64,000 nucleotides of DNA from Lasiodiplodia sp. COLG20 (Eukaryota; Ascomycota; Dothideomycetes; Botryosphaeriales; Botryosphaeriaceae): contig VNWV01000040.1 in the NCBI GenBank assembly GCA_009801085.1, forward strand, positions 35,603 through 99,602, given 5' to 3'. Position numbers and translations under genes: made by a program. The first letter of the stretch is position 1, and every line of letters starts with the position of its first letter. The notes under the pieces are model-generated. The model was not told the origin of the DNA, made no database searches, and worked only from the letters and a program-made list of their open reading frames with translations. This document shows, one piece after another, positions 10,196 through 21,324 of the stretch.

Positions 10196-11575
10196 ATGCT
10201 TCTTCAACTTTTGCCATACATTCAATGCATGCTAAAAGCATCTATGAGCCCTTATGGGGCCATAGCTTTTACGCTTCTGGTAATCCTTGTTTCGACTGTT
10301 GTTACCCGATCCGGAAACATATCCAAGACGCGTAGGGCGTTGAAACACCTACGCAAGGTCGGAGTAACTACCAGTAACATGGCGGACCAGTACGATCCCC
10401 AATCGGACTCACCAATCCGCATCAAGGTCATCTACATTCATCCCGTCAAGTCCTGCGGACCTATCGAGCTGGATCGCGCCTTGCTCACCAAGGCCGGCTT
10501 CATGTACGACAGATGCTTCGCAATCGCAACGGAAAGCGTCAGGGTAGACGCAGGACCGGAATGGCGATTCATCAGCCAGCGCACCAAGCCACAGATGTCC
10601 CAGATCAAGACGGAGCTGTGGCTCCCCCACAAAGACAGCAACCCGCACGACCCCCTCGTCCAGGCCGGCGGCTGTCTCGTCCTGACGTTCCCCGACCCAG
10701 AACCTCCGAACTGGATCAACCGCCTCGACGCACTCCTCCACACCTGGACGACCCCATCCGCCCCACCACAGTTCTCCTTCACCGTCCCGCTCCAGCCCAC
10801 ATCCACCCAGCTCCACGCCTTCAACATCCGCCCTCGCGCCTTCGCCATCCACTCCCGCACCGCCCACGGCCTGGACCTCAGCCCCCTCCCCTCCATCGCC
10901 GCAGCGCTGCCCAAACTCGCGCAATTCCTGGGCATCCCTGAACGCCAACCCCTCACGCTCCTCCGCTGCACGCCCGACACCCTCGTCCGCACCAAGACGG
11001 ACCTCGCCCCGCTCGCGCACATCGGCTCGCCGTCCGTCCACGGCTACACCGACCAGCAGCCCCTCAACATCAACAGCCTAGCCTCCGTGCACGCCGTCTC
11101 GGCCCTGCTGCCCGCCGAATGCCGCCCGCTCAACGCGCTGCGGTTTCGCGCGAACGTTTGGATCACCGGCGCGCCCGCGTACGACGAGGAGACGTGGAAG
11201 CGGTTCCGTGTTCGGCCGAGGAGTGGGGGTGGTGTGGCGCCGACGATATGTGTGGTGTGCCGGACGTCGCGGTGCACGATGCCGAATGTGGATCCGGAGA
11301 AGGGGGTGTTTGATGCGGAGGCGCCGCTGCCGGGGAGGAAGAAGGGGAGGCCGCAGCCGAGCGCGACGCTGGTGGAGTATCGGATGGTGGAGACGGGGAA
11401 TGGGGCGGCGCTGGGGTATCTGGGGATGCATTGCGTGCCGGAGGATCGGAGCTTGGAGGAGGCGGGGGAGGAGCGGGGGGGAGGAGGAGGAGGGTTGTGG
11501 GTGGCGGTTGGCGATGAGATTGAGGTGCTTGAGCGAGGGGTGCATCTCACTGGGTCGACGGCTAATGAGTACTAG
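10196..11575 (+). CDS. MOSC-domain protein, mARC-like molybdenum enzyme with N-terminal membrane anchor
   Basis: Single exon, 459 aa. Residues 20-40 (YGAIAFTLLVILVSTVV) form one membrane helix followed by basic residues, so the protein is probably tail-out on mitochondria, ER or peroxisomes like animal mARC. An MOSC N-terminal beta-barrel domain follows (about 75-215, starting IKVIYIHPVKSCGPIELD and including YDRCFAIA). The C-terminal MOSC domain covers about 270-455. The key Cys is C360 in CRTSRCTMPNVDPEKG, equivalent to the Mo-ligand Cys in the RC..TTVDP.TG motif of mARC. Expected role is Moco-dependent reduction of N-hydroxylated compounds with cytochrome b5 partners; the substrate is unknown. 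A Gly/Glu-rich loop near 420-440 is low complexity. The family is clear. Whether it is a true mARC or another MOSC_N-MOSC protein is less certain. Confidence 0.85.
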   Translation: MLLQLLPYIQCMLKASMSPYGAIAFTLLVILVSTVVTRSGNISKTRRALKHLRKVGVTTSNMADQYDPQSDSPIRIKVIYIHPVKSCGPIELDRALLTKAGFMYDRCFAIATESVRVDAGPEWRFISQRTKPQMSQIKTELWLPHKDSNPHDPLVQAGGCLVLTFPDPEPPNWINRLDALLHTWTTPSAPPQFSFTVPLQPTSTQLHAFNIRPRAFAIHSRTAHGLDLSPLPSIAAALPKLAQFLGIPERQPLTLLRCTPDTLVRTKTDLAPLAHIGSPSVHGYTDQQPLNINSLASVHAVSALLPAECRPLNALRFRANVWITGAPAYDEETWKRFRVRPRSGGGVAPTICVVCRTSRCTMPNVDPEKGVFDAEAPLPGRKKGRPQPSATLVEYRMVETGNGAALGYLGMHCVPEDRSLEEAGEERGGGGGGLWVAVGDEIEVLERGVHLTGSTANEY

Positions 11576-12205
11576 ACTTGTTCTTCTCGCTGGTAATAGC
11601 TCGAACTACTGAGCCTCTAAATGTATATCAGTTGTTGCAAGTATTTCCCGACAGGCCAACCCCTACATCCAGATTCCAGACTGGTCTTGAATAGAGGATC
11701 CTAATGAAACCACAACAAGTAATAACAGAAGAGATCAATGAGGCTTCGTCAGGATATCGAAGTGCACGGAAATCGGCAGCCAGCAATCTTACTACGAAGA
11801 CCACAGGCCCGAACCAGCCTTCTCTTTTCCTCAATGATGAAGCTACCCATCGAGGACAGCTAGATAGTCGTCAATGCTTGTGCGGCCGCGTTACTTCTCA
11901 TTGCTTTGTCGACAGTATCCTTCCTCTGGCATACCGGGGACGGAAATAAGAACTGGCGCACAGTCATGTTGAATGGATTGGTCAGGCTGTCACCCTCACA
12001 ACAATTGAGATACGTCCTGCACTTTCAATTCGAGCTGTAATGGTCACTTCAATGCTTTTTTCAGACTTACTCAAGACTGATGGCGATACCTTCCTCTATA
12101 AATCGGCAGCCTTTTCTCTCATGCGCCATCACAGCATGCACCTCTTTCTGGCCAATTCTCCAAACCCCTGAAAAGGAGAGATGTTCCTGTATTTACCTTG
12201 GAAAA

Positions 12206-12296
12206 ATTGTACATACACGTCCGGACGATAATTTTATCTACCCATGACGTAAGCAAAAATAAATTCACGCTAGCCATCGGCTGCGAGAGGGGGCTG
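12206..12296 (+). mobile_element. Right-end fragment of a TA-flanked MITE family
   Basis: The 30 bases from 12269 (GCTAGCCATCGGCTGCGAGA...) match 53062-53091 at 26 of 30 positions. Both end ..CTG followed by TA. Upstream similarity continues with gaps to about 12206 (ACATACACGTCCGGACGATA against ACGTATACTTCCAAACGATA). I find no matching left terminus at the expected distance, so this copy appears truncated. Confidence 0.55.
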
Positions 12297-13343
12297 TAGT
12301 AGAATTACTAAAAGAGTAAGGTGGTTAGAAAGAGGAATTTACTTCCTCTCTATTATACGAAGCGGTTCTGCAAGCTACTACTATATAAGACAACGACCTT
12401 TTTACTAGGCTAGTTTATACTATCTCTGTTCTGAATGACATACAACCTCTCCTTGTCTACTAAGATTGTGATAAGAGTCACTTTTCTACACAGTTTACCT
12501 CCACGCTCTTGCTTTTGGATATTCGCTCTGGAAATCTTCGTGGATATCCAAAGTGCCTCTTGTCTCTCCATGTACGACATCAGAGGCACCTGTACATCAT
12601 TGCTCCATTCACTCGTCAGTAACTGTTAAGGACTGGGTGTCTGTGGTCCTCTTGGTCCGTTAATTGTGAGGTCAGAAGAAAGAGTTAAATCCCTCCATGT
12701 CACGGGTGGCACTGTGGCAGATTCGCGCAGCAACTATCGGCTGAACAATTTGCAATAAAGGCACAGACCGAGATCTAATCTATAATGCATGAAGCCAGAT
12801 CCGCAACTTCAGCCTGTGTTCTGTCCCGGGTGAAGCTTGATGGGGTCACTTGACGATGGGAGCTGAAAGCTTTGGCGGGTTTGGAAAATCCCTCAAAGCT
12901 GACGCCAATCTCCTTGAACCTTGCATTGAGGCGTTGAATTGACCCAGCCTCACTCGTATATTTATCCGAACAACAGTCGGAATTTGCAATGTATGTACAT
13001 ACAATATAGTCCAGAATCGATATGCGGGAATTCTCCAGAACTTACTAGAAAAGAATATTCGGAGTCCGAAAGTATCACAGATAAAATATCTATATCTGTA
13101 TAGGCCAGTTAGTTTCTGATTTCAAGTTTATGCCAATACTCTTGCGCCCTGAAAAAGCCTGCATGGGAGCGTGATGCAGTGAGTCAGAAAACTCATTTAT
13201 AGATAATCCGAGGTTCGGCGATACACGGAAACTAGATTGTTATACAAGCTTTGTCAGCACTGTGCCCTACTCGGAAGAGCTAGCATCCCCGAACGAGGAG
13301 ACAATACTATTCGTAGCCCCGCAATCCTTCAAAAGCCTCATCG

Positions 13344-13357
13344 CATAAATACTATAA
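13344..13357 (+). promoter_or_regulatory. TATA-like element before the hydrolase
   Basis: ATAAATACTATAAG lies about 85 bases before the start codon, and a CATCATCATC-rich leader follows. Inference from position. Confidence 0.4.
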
Positions 13358-13438
13358 GCTTACCACCCTTTTCAATTCTATATCTCCTCCATCCTCCTCA
13401 TTCCTGCCATCATCATCACTATCATAATCACCATCATC

Positions 13439-14283
13439 ATGTCCAAGCCGAGCATCCTACTTATTGGTGGCGCGTGGCATACACCCGAGCATTTTCGGCC
13501 CCTTCGAAACTTGTTGGAGAAGGCTGGATATGCCGTCCTCTGCCCCCGCCTGCCAACCAACAGCCTCTACCCCCCGCAAGACGCACTCGAGCAAGGCGTC
13601 AAACTCGTCCGCACCCTTGCCACGCAGCTGATTGACGAGGGTAAGGAGATTATCGTCCTGATGCATTCCTATGGCGGCTACTTCGGCACCGAGGGCTTAA
13701 CAGGCCTTGGCATCAAGGAGCGCGCTCCCAAGGGACTGGCCGGCGGAATCAAGTGGTTGGCGTACATGGCCGCAGGCCTGCCACGGAAGGGAATGGGTGC
13801 GACCGACATCGAAGTCCCCATCTTCGAGGATATCGGGAAAGGCGGCGGCCCAGTCGACCCCATGTCAATGGTATTCGAAGTATGTGTGTCCGAGTGAGAG
13901 AAAGGAAAAGAGACGTCCCAGAGAGTAGTAGTACTAACAAAGCTCAGTTCGATCTGGTTCTCCTCCCCAGGGATCCCGTTGCAATGTTCTACCACGATGT
14001 CCCAGAGGATTTGCGGAAGCAGGCTGTTGCGGATTTGACTGGTTTTGCAAAGTGGGGTCTGATGGCAAAGGTCGACAATGAGTCGTGGCGCAACATCGAC
14101 GTTGCGTACTTGAAGTGTACAGATGACCGGGCCCTGCCGTTTCCTATGCAGGAGAAGATGATTCGGGATGTTCAGGAACTTGGGATTGAGGTGAGGGTGA
14201 GCAGTTGCGACTCGAGCCACAGTCCGTTCTTGAGCCAGCCTCAGACTGTTGTTGACTGGATCGAGGGCCTGACTGCTGTGTAG
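13439..14283 (+). CDS. Alpha/beta hydrolase
   Basis: Soluble serine hydrolase, 258 aa, in two exons (13439-13879 and 13948-14283). The intron has GTATGT, an ACTAAC branch site and CAG. The N-terminal strand ILLIGGAWHTPEHF carries the oxyanion-type GG motif. The nucleophile is S77 in LMHSYGG, the acid D206 (or D207) in YLKCTDDRAL, and the base H238 in CDSSHSPFLS, in the correct order and spacing. The family resembles the alpha/beta-hydrolase-6 group found near secondary-metabolism genes and the plant methylesterase type. The substrate cannot be inferred. No partner gene is evident in the flanks. Confidence 0.85.
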
Positions 14284-15194
14284 AGTCTGGAACTCTCTGG
14301 CTTGCAGAGGGATCTTGCTCAAATCCGCTCTGTTTGTGTACTATTGGGCTGGTATTTGTACGATAGTTGTAGCCATGATTCCCCACTCATAAATATTCTT
14401 GCTGCTAGAGTGCTACTAAAGTTTCGGCGTGTCGGGGAGGACTGACAAAAGAAGGCTTAAACAGGATACATTCGAGAACATATGTCTTATTATTCTCGTC
14501 TCGAACCTGGTTTCCGATCTCCTCAGTATCCTGTGCATTCGATTTAGTGTGCAGTCACAATTTAAAGGAGAGTATGGGAGTCGAATATTGTGAAACTCGA
14601 AAAGTAGGCTGCCCTTAGAGTTTATTTTACCAGCTACCTTCGATGTAAAGATTGCTCCAAGGTGAGATGGTCGAAAAGCTACAAGAATACTCCGCATTCT
14701 GCATGGTGCAAGCCCGGAAGCCGTCACGCGGACCGACAGCGCAGGGCGTTCACCTCTACACTTGGCCTGAGTAGGCGATAAAGTCCTGCTGCTCAGTGGA
14801 TAATTGATATTTGTCCCTCTTTACGTGTTGCGAGGGATGCAAATGACTCCACTCCTCCATACAATTGTGCAAGCAGATCCACGTGCGATCTATGCTAGCC
14901 AAGATAACAGATGTCAAAGCAGTCAACACGTAATATATCAGTAATTTTAACGACGTGTTCCCGTCCATAAGCTTTCCGCGTATGTACCCCACTCTTTCCT
15001 ATATAGTACCAAAAGGACTCAGTCACATGTTGACTACAAAAGACCTTGGCTGCAGCAGCGGAGACTAGTTTTCCCGCGCCGGTGGGGCATTTAGGCGGCA
15101 ACAGGCAGCGCGCGGCGCAGCGTCACACTTCTCCATCTCTCCGTTTGCCCAAGTTTTGTCGTTTCTACACATCCCACAACCCAGCAAAAATTCC
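14284..15194. other. Intergenic region
   Basis: No gene supported. AT-rich, and open frames (at most 103 codons, minus strand) show no domain. Confidence 0.5.
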
Positions 15195-16041
15195 ATGGCT
15201 GATTCCGCTAAGGGAGCAGAAGCATCAAGCTCTGCTCCGCTTCCACTGCCTCCCATTCCTGACTTTAATGCACCTAACCCTTTCGACAAGTACGTCGTTC
15301 CTGCACTGAGCCCACTCAGACTCGCACTATGGGGCGAATCGGCTATGATTCACCTTGGTGTAAATATCTTCATCTCTGTAAGTTCATAATTCTGCAACAT
15401 GGCCTTCTCCTACTCTCCGAATCTGACCAAAAATTCAGAACTACATGCTCGTGCCTGCCGATGACGACTTTGAGGAAGCCGCACAGAAACTCCTTGAGGC
15501 TAGATTCAAGCCTGCCCCGTGGTCATTTGGCTCAACCATCGACCCTATGCGCTTTAAAGACGATGAAAAGTTGTCGAAGATCCACCGGGACGTAGCACGT
15601 CACTTCGAGGAGCTCGACCGCAATTCTGTCCGCTTCAACCTACCAGATGCTGCTGAAAGGGACACCAGGGTCGTGCTTATCCGTAGCGCCTATGTCGGCC
15701 TGTGCCCACCCGCTGATGGAGCCGAAACGGTGGGATATACCCAGTACAAAGAGAGCAGTCTCTATTGTCCGGAAAGCGCCCTCCTTCTCAAGAGCTTTGT
15801 TCGAGTATACCTGAATCAGTTCACCCCTGGTCAATGGAAAAGTACTTTGCACGTCTGGTGCATAACTTACATGTACTGTCATCTCATGTTGGAAGAAGAT
15901 ATCCTTGATGCATGTGAGGATGAAGAAGTCAAGGCGTGGTTTAATAAAAACATCAAGAGAGGAGAAGGAGGCGTAGATCGGACAACCGTATCGAAGAGAG
16001 TTGGAAGAAAGTGGAGGAACACTGCGCGAGAGGATCTATAG
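15195..16041 (+). CDS. Unrecognised fungal protein, possibly nucleotidyltransferase-fold-like
   Basis: Two exons, 15195-15377 and 15439-16041 (61-nt intron, GTAAGT..CAG), 261 aa. I do not recognise a named domain. The order LALWGESAMIHLGV, then NYMLVPADDDFEEAAQKLL, then PWSFGSTIDP recalls the start of nucleotidyltransferase-like folds (a G-E/G-S-A loop on a helix, then a strand and a helix). However, no D-x-D metal pair follows the loop, so activity is doubtful; this is inference. The C-terminal third is helical with aromatic, Cys-rich blocks (LHVWCITYMYCHLMLEED) and a basic tail. No signal peptide. It ends tail-to-tail with a Fig1-like gene 217 bases away. Confidence 0.6.
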
Positions 16042-16258
16042 AATATATTCAGGCAGCGTAGAATATACACGCTACTAGTAGCTAACTAGCAACTAGAAAA
16101 CAGTAAACGACGAGGGGTGGACATTGTAACTCTATGAGATGAAATACATATTTTTAAGACGAGAATATTAATCTATACGCGTAGTCGTTTATTAAGGAGA
16201 TAGGTTTAGACCGCCAGAGCTAGATTTACCAAGTACCCGATTTAGATTCCATGCCTGC

Positions 16259-17234
16259 TCAGTCATCATCGCTATCGTTATCGCTATTGCCACCGCTATC
16301 GCCACCGCTCTCGTCTTCGGCTTTCTTCTTCTTGAACAAAGGCTTCAACAAAGGATGCACAAACACCCAGATGACTCCCATGTGGAATAACGCCGAGAAA
16401 GCAAAGGCCATCCAATGAAGTACTATCATTGTTACCCCTGGCGAAATTTGCACTGCTGAGTTCGTCATCTGGGATCTGACGAATTTCAACACACCATCCG
16501 TTTGCTGGACAGAAAGAGCGGCTGCTAGCGTGCATGCTGATGCAGGCCAGAGAAAAGTTTCGGTCATGACTTTCCATATAGGCGCTTGCGAAGGCGTTTT
16601 CCTGGATGCCACTGCCCAACCGCAAAAGGACAAGGACCCGAAAAAAAAGGCCAGCCCTCCTGTAGCAAGGGCGTGTTGCCATATAGACTGGATCTTGAAC
16701 GCAAGAGCAATGAGAGAGTCCGCGGCAGCATCTGGTCTGCTGAATCTTGTCGCGATATCTTCGAAAAGATAGGCTTTACCCTTGGGGTCGCGGGTACCGT
16801 AGCATGCTATCTGCTTCTCCACATGGACACAAATGCCTAAAGCGTATAACAACTATTAGCGATTGCTTCGCAAGCCAACACCCTCTATTGAGAAAGTGTA
16901 GAATGGTAAATATCCTCTCACCATAATATCCGACGCGTACTTCAACGCTATCGTCGTTTCGCCTACGCAGACTTGCTAAAAATATATTCGGAACGGCAGG
17001 CGAGTCTGCAGCGCAACCGACCAAGGGCATTACTAGAGCGCGTTAAATGATGTTCAAGAAGCGCCAGAGCGGGACTCAGTGGGCCTCTTACTATGGAACA
17101 TTATGGTACATGCCCCTATAAAGATGAAGAGGGCCACCAGAGAGGCTTTGACAGATGGTTTCTCTAAAAGCTTGGTCAATATGTAAGAAATAGGGTAGAG
17201 GCCGTCGCTGCCAAAGATCGGTAAACTTACGCAT
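16259..17234 (-). CDS. Fig1/SUR7-like four-pass membrane protein
   Basis: Four exons on the minus strand: 17231-17234, 17092-17163, 16922-17032 and 16259-16836. Introns are 67, 59 and 85 nt, and all phases close to 254 aa. The first coding exon is only ATG plus one base. TM1 is about residues 8-24 (LVALFIFIGACTIMF). The first extracellular loop holds the claudin-like pattern G-Y-Y-G-I-C then C eight residues later (RVGYYGICVHVEKQIACYG), characteristic of fungal Fig1-domain and SUR7 proteins. TM2 (LATGGLAFFFGSLSFCGWA), TM3 and TM4 (VLHWMAFAFSALFHMGVIWVF) follow. The tail is basic (FKKKKAED) and then acidic Ser/Asp/Gly. Fig1 proteins assist calcium influx and membrane fusion in mating; SUR7 proteins sit in cortical patches. 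Fig1 is my first choice, with SUR7/PalI the alternative. Confidence 0.7.
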
Positions 17235-19214
17235 CTCTTCGTTTGGAAAGGTCTAGCACGTGTTTTTGAAGGCTATGGCGTGTCTGATAATATTGCGTAT
17301 ATGGAAACTGTTCAGTATGAAAAAAGATGTTGAGAGAGAGCCTTCTGCCTTGCTTCGTCTGGTGGGAATGAAGAAAAGGTTGATATATGTACCAGGTTGC
17401 AGTAGCCTACGCCTTCATCACCAGTGGTGAACATATGGCTTTCGAATTGGTCTGGAACGCCTTAGTAGCCGCGCGCGTCCCTTTTCACGCTTCAAAGATG
17501 ACTGTATATGCGGTTGAAATGGCTGAACCTCTGAATCAGGCGGCTACGGTGTTGGTTGGTAAGACTGTAGTCACCGCGGTTGTTACCACGGGCTATAAGA
17601 CCGATGAAGAAGTATGCATTCTATTTGATTTATCGTAAGAGGCAATAAGATGGACTTGATGAGGCTTAAACGGCCATAAACTAGGAATGACCATATCGCA
17701 AGCCTTCGGCCAAATCCTGAAAGTTCTAGACCAACTCCATCGACGCTCACCGTTTCTACCTCTTGTATCCAACCATACTCCTTCAACCGCTCGAGTAGCG
17801 CGCGCTACTTTTTCGGGAGCCTTAGGTTTACAACAAGACACAGGATAGTCCCAGAAAGAGGGACGTTGGTGAGGCACAGAGCTGGTCCCTGTTCGGTAGG
17901 ACTCCTTTGACTTAGTACATCCTTCTCGTCTTATTCGATTTGCTGTTCGAGTTCTTATCACACGAAGCGATGAAGCTCTAATGAATCTCGCGCTTTGAGA
18001 AGCTCAATACAGTTCTAGTGCTCTTTTACAACCTTCTGCCGCGGGCGTGGATGCCTAACCTGCTGTGCCGCCACCTCCTTAAAGGCGCCGCACCCACACG
18101 AAAGCGCTCTTGAGCTTTTGTGAAAAGGCTTTTGATCCCAGATAAATGTATGATTCACTCATACAAATGCAAAAGAGCCGCCAGAATGACCTCACTCACT
18201 ACTACATCAGTGGACGATGGTGTTGGATCTCGTGACCGCGCCGCTTCCTTCTGCGCCGCAGCAAGCGCGACGAACAATCTTCTTTCCAATCATGAGTAAC
18301 GTAGAATACCAACAATCAGTATGAGGGCGGCTGGAGCTGTTTCTATGACGGGCAGATATTGGCCAGATATTGCGAAGTCGTTCTGGGCCGGTACTTCGAT
18401 TTCGCCACAACCGCCACACACTGCACGCGCTGTATGGACACCGACAGGATCACTAAAGCGCTTAGCGAGATACGCATTGTGTTGGACCGCATACCATGTC
18501 GCCGCACATTGAGTCCTATGTCCAGCCCTACGGTAGTGGACCCAGACGCCAAAATCCGCTTCACCGTGCGCAAGGACCCAGCGGGAAACAGCAACAACGG
18601 CTACAAGGCGGCGTACTCGTTCAAGGATGCCATCGCGATCAACCCGATTTCCAAGAATTTCACCATTTGCTGGAAGAAGTTTCAAGAAAGAGTGGCGCGC
18701 ATATTCTACTATAACAGAAGGCGTCGTTTGGGACATGGAATCTGTACTGTCACCCCTGACGCTCAAGGTCATGGTTCTCAAGAAGCTGACTTTGCAGCAT
18801 TGGTGAATTCAGAACTGCGTTTGCCTTAGTACTTTTAGAGAATCGTTCCAATTCTCATTGTTTATGACTTAGGCCCATAGACATCTTTCCAGGATCTTTG
18901 CTCTAGGCGGCGCAGTCTATGTAGGTACTCCAGGAGGCGGCACTTTCCACTACGCCGCAGCCACCAACACCTCCAATCCCCGTAAACGCCGTTCAACTAT
19001 CCCTGCGAAGCAATTTGTATTACAATGTCCTCTTGTTCTATTGGATGAGACGAAGAGATATGTTCAAGTAGTCTTGGTGGCGTAGGCGAGCCGTAATCCT
19101 TCGACCGAGCCGCGCGCCTTCTCGAGCTAATCATGTCACAACATCCGAATACTCTCTATTGGTCGGAGTGTTGTTCCACCTGTTCAGACTTCAGTGAATG
19201 GTAATGCAATCCGT

Positions 19215-19222
19215 GTATATAA
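19215..19222 (+). promoter_or_regulatory. TATA box (TATATAAG)
   Basis: A strong TATATAAG lies about 76 bases before an ATG at 19292 that opens a possible two-exon short frame. Good sequence, but the gene it would serve is doubtful. Confidence 0.4.
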
Positions 19223-19291
19223 GGATAATCAGTCCCCAAGGAATTCTTCAGTGCCGAACAACACCTCTGAAAGCCTTACCAACACCTCAAC

Positions 19292-19532
19292 ATGGAAATA
19301 ACGTACAGTAAGCATTTCTACCTTTTTCCCCCGGACTTCAATCAATCCAAATATTATCTAAAACATAGGCTACAACGGTATATGCCGAGACCTTTATCTT
19401 GAGAAAGAAGAAGGGCGATTAATAAAATCTGCCACCACGGTCTTCATTTTACATTCTATTACGAGAAAAAGATGCTATTTTTGTTCCAAAAAAAAAAAAA
19501 ACTTTAATGCACAATATACCGGACCCCAATAA
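19292..19532 (+). CDS. Possible spliced small protein or relic 5' gene end (59 aa)
   Basis: Exon 1 is 19292-19307 and exon 2 is 19369-19532. The 61-nt intron has a GTAAGC donor and a CATAG acceptor. The leader is C/A-rich (CCTTACCAACACCTCAAC) as in expressed fungal genes. The predicted product begins MEITYSYNGICRDLYLEKEE and ends after a Lys run coded by A(14), where a length change would shift the frame. No family recognised. It could equally be the surviving 5' end of a dead gene. Confidence 0.2.
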
Positions 19533-19968
19533 ATCCAAGAAGGTTAAAAATGCTACGGGAAAGTAACAAGAAGAGAGTTCCTGTTCAAGCCCGTATAAAC
19601 CCATAATTCTAAAGACAACAGAAGACTTATAAAATAGCGGTTCTCCAATACTTAAAGGGAAAGCCAACAAACAATAAGCTTAGTACCCTAGTTCTTCTGG
19701 TACGTCCAAAAACGAGAATCTTGAATTTAACGGCTAACGATAAGTATAACAGATAATCCTACATGTAATACATGAGGGATAGATGCTGGAGAAATAGCCA
19801 AATATATAGCAGATTTATAGCACAATCAATATAAGCGGTCATTGAGAACGCAGATTGGCCACCCTCTTAGTCCTCACATCACTTATAAATGCACCCACAA
19901 TCCAACTCTTCATTCTGCATATTCCCAATCAATTATAGCGTTGGCTCAGACGCTACAACTTCCAGCGG

Positions 19969-20196
19969 ATGTTCATAAGCGAGGTTGGGATGCACGGTCC
20001 ACTCGTATGGACGCCCCCAGCCTCAATGGCGCCAAGCGGCAGTCGACGGGGCTGTTCAGCGGCGCAGTCACCCAGTTTGCGCAGCACCGGCCGCCCGATC
20101 TTCTACGGCGCGTCGGTTGTGAGTGTTGTGGATCGAGATGTTATCGGTCCGAGGCTGGAGGAAACCGGATCCTATGTTTACTTTCTACAAGAGTAG
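19969..20196 (+). CDS. Doubtful short open frame (75 aa)
   Basis: The ATG is about 85 bases after a TTATAAATG-type TATA box (near 19880-19889). The translation (MFISEVGMHGPLVWTPPA.., ending RLEETGSYVYFLQE) has no family, signal or helix that I can identify. A longer frame overlaps it in another phase. Listed only because of the promoter-like context. Confidence 0.15.
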   Translation: MFISEVGMHGPLVWTPPASMAPSGSRRGCSAAQSPSLRSTGRPIFYGASVVSVVDRDVIGPRLEETGSYVYFLQE

Positions 20197-20496
20197 TCAG
20201 ACGGATTGGGCAGATCGGGGTTTGGCAGCGAGTTGACGTTTGACACGGCCCCCACATTTTTTTTTTACTACGCCGCACACGACGCCTTCTCCACTTCTGC
20301 CTGTTGCTGCCTAACAAGAAGCTACCTTGCACGAAGCGTGTGTGCGGATGGTAAAAATCAGTTTCTAGATGGCACCTGGCATAATCCTGTGTGTGCGCTT
20401 TGCTCCCAAAGTAAACTGTCGGAGCGTTCGAACCATTTGCTCGATTGCGCTTTAAATAATATAGAGAATAGCAAGTCTATTTCTCCCCAGTTCCGT

Positions 20497-20498
<2 letters not shown>

Positions 20499-20535
<37 letters not shown>

Positions 20536-20537
20536 AA
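20499..20537. repeat. T(30)A(9) homopolymer junction
   Basis: Thirty T followed directly by nine A. This could be the poly(A) end of a minus-strand retroposed copy or simple slippage. No LINE-type coding sequence is recognisable nearby. Confidence 0.7.
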
Positions 20538-21197
20538 GCATAATTGAAGGTGGGGTAACGCCGGGTCTCAGTCCATAAACTGATCCTCGCCACCATTTTA
20601 GAGCCTAGTATGATCAAGAGACTGCAAATAGTGTCTAGACCTCCGCGCGTGTCAGGACCATGGGTGCTAGGCCTCTGTCTGGGGAACAGGCCCGGCAACT
20701 CAGCCTCACACTCGGCTACACTGCACCTTCAGCAGGAAGCTGTGGAGCTTCACCACGGCATTTAGGCATTCATACCGTTGCCTGGCTTGATTTGCGCCTG
20801 CTCAATCCCATAGGCAAGCGCAGGAAACCTACTAGGTAGAGAATATCTCTGTTCCAGGCTCCACCGCTGCACTGCGGCCTGCCACGTCGTAGTCATATGG
20901 CAAAAGCATGTCCAATCAAAAGTGATAGGATACGCCAAACGCCATGCCCATAGTAGCTGAGGTAACAGAGAGTTGTCGGCTCAGTATCGCAGAGTCGTTC
21001 TGGACTGCATTGCCAAGGCCCAGCATGCATCATCTTACCTTGCTGGTGTGATACGTGAAGCTTTGCAATTGGGTAGTAGTCCCTAGCACTTAACACTGCG
21101 GGCCGACACGGTTATACTTACCTTACAGCTTGAGCCGCAGAAGTAGTATACCCTGATCCTTCATGGCCGACACCCCCCATAACTGATGAGCCCGCGC

Positions 21198-21205
21198 ATA
21201 TATAG
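21198..21205 (+). promoter_or_regulatory. TATA-like element before the nucleotidyltransferase gene
   Basis: CATATATAG lies about 120 bases before the start codon, followed by a C/T-rich leader (TCTATCTCCATTACCC). Inference from position. Confidence 0.4.
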
Positions 21206-21324
21206 ATCATCACCTCCAATTACCCGAAAACATACACTCTATCTCCATTACCCGATTGTTAATCCTACGAATTCGTTTCATATCCTGATTCTCGTCTGAT
21301 CCATTTCCATTTATCTCCTCCATC

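Larger units (their letters stand above)
11576..13438. other. AT-rich intergenic stretch with repeat remnants
   Basis: No gene supported; open frames do not exceed 81 codons. Composition is clearly AT-richer than flanking genes, with TA-rich blocks (12300-12420) of the kind left by decayed repeats. It holds a fragment of the MITE family seen intact near 52.9 kb. Confidence 0.5.
17235..21324. other. Four-kilobase gene-poor, decayed region
   Basis: No gene can be supported with confidence. Overlapping open frames exist on both strands at 18290-18829 (156 codons plus, 163 codons minus); neither is recognisable and they exclude each other. A frame at 17387-17638 and opposite ones at 17583-17961 look like fragments. 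A(14) lies at 19488-19501, and T(30)A(9) at 20499-20537. TGTATGATTCACTCATACA near 18145-18165 can form a small hairpin. TATA-like boxes at 19215 and about 19882 precede two doubtful short frames. The region probably holds remnants of old genes or elements. Confidence 0.4.

Noticed and set aside
16259..16852. Start of the Fig1-like protein at 16852
   Set aside because: The codon there is TTG inside an intron; upstream exons supply TM1 and the G-Y-Y-G-I-C motif with exact phases.
18145..18165. TGTATGA..TCATACA palindrome as a transposon end
   Set aside because: Too short, with no partner repeat or target duplication nearby.
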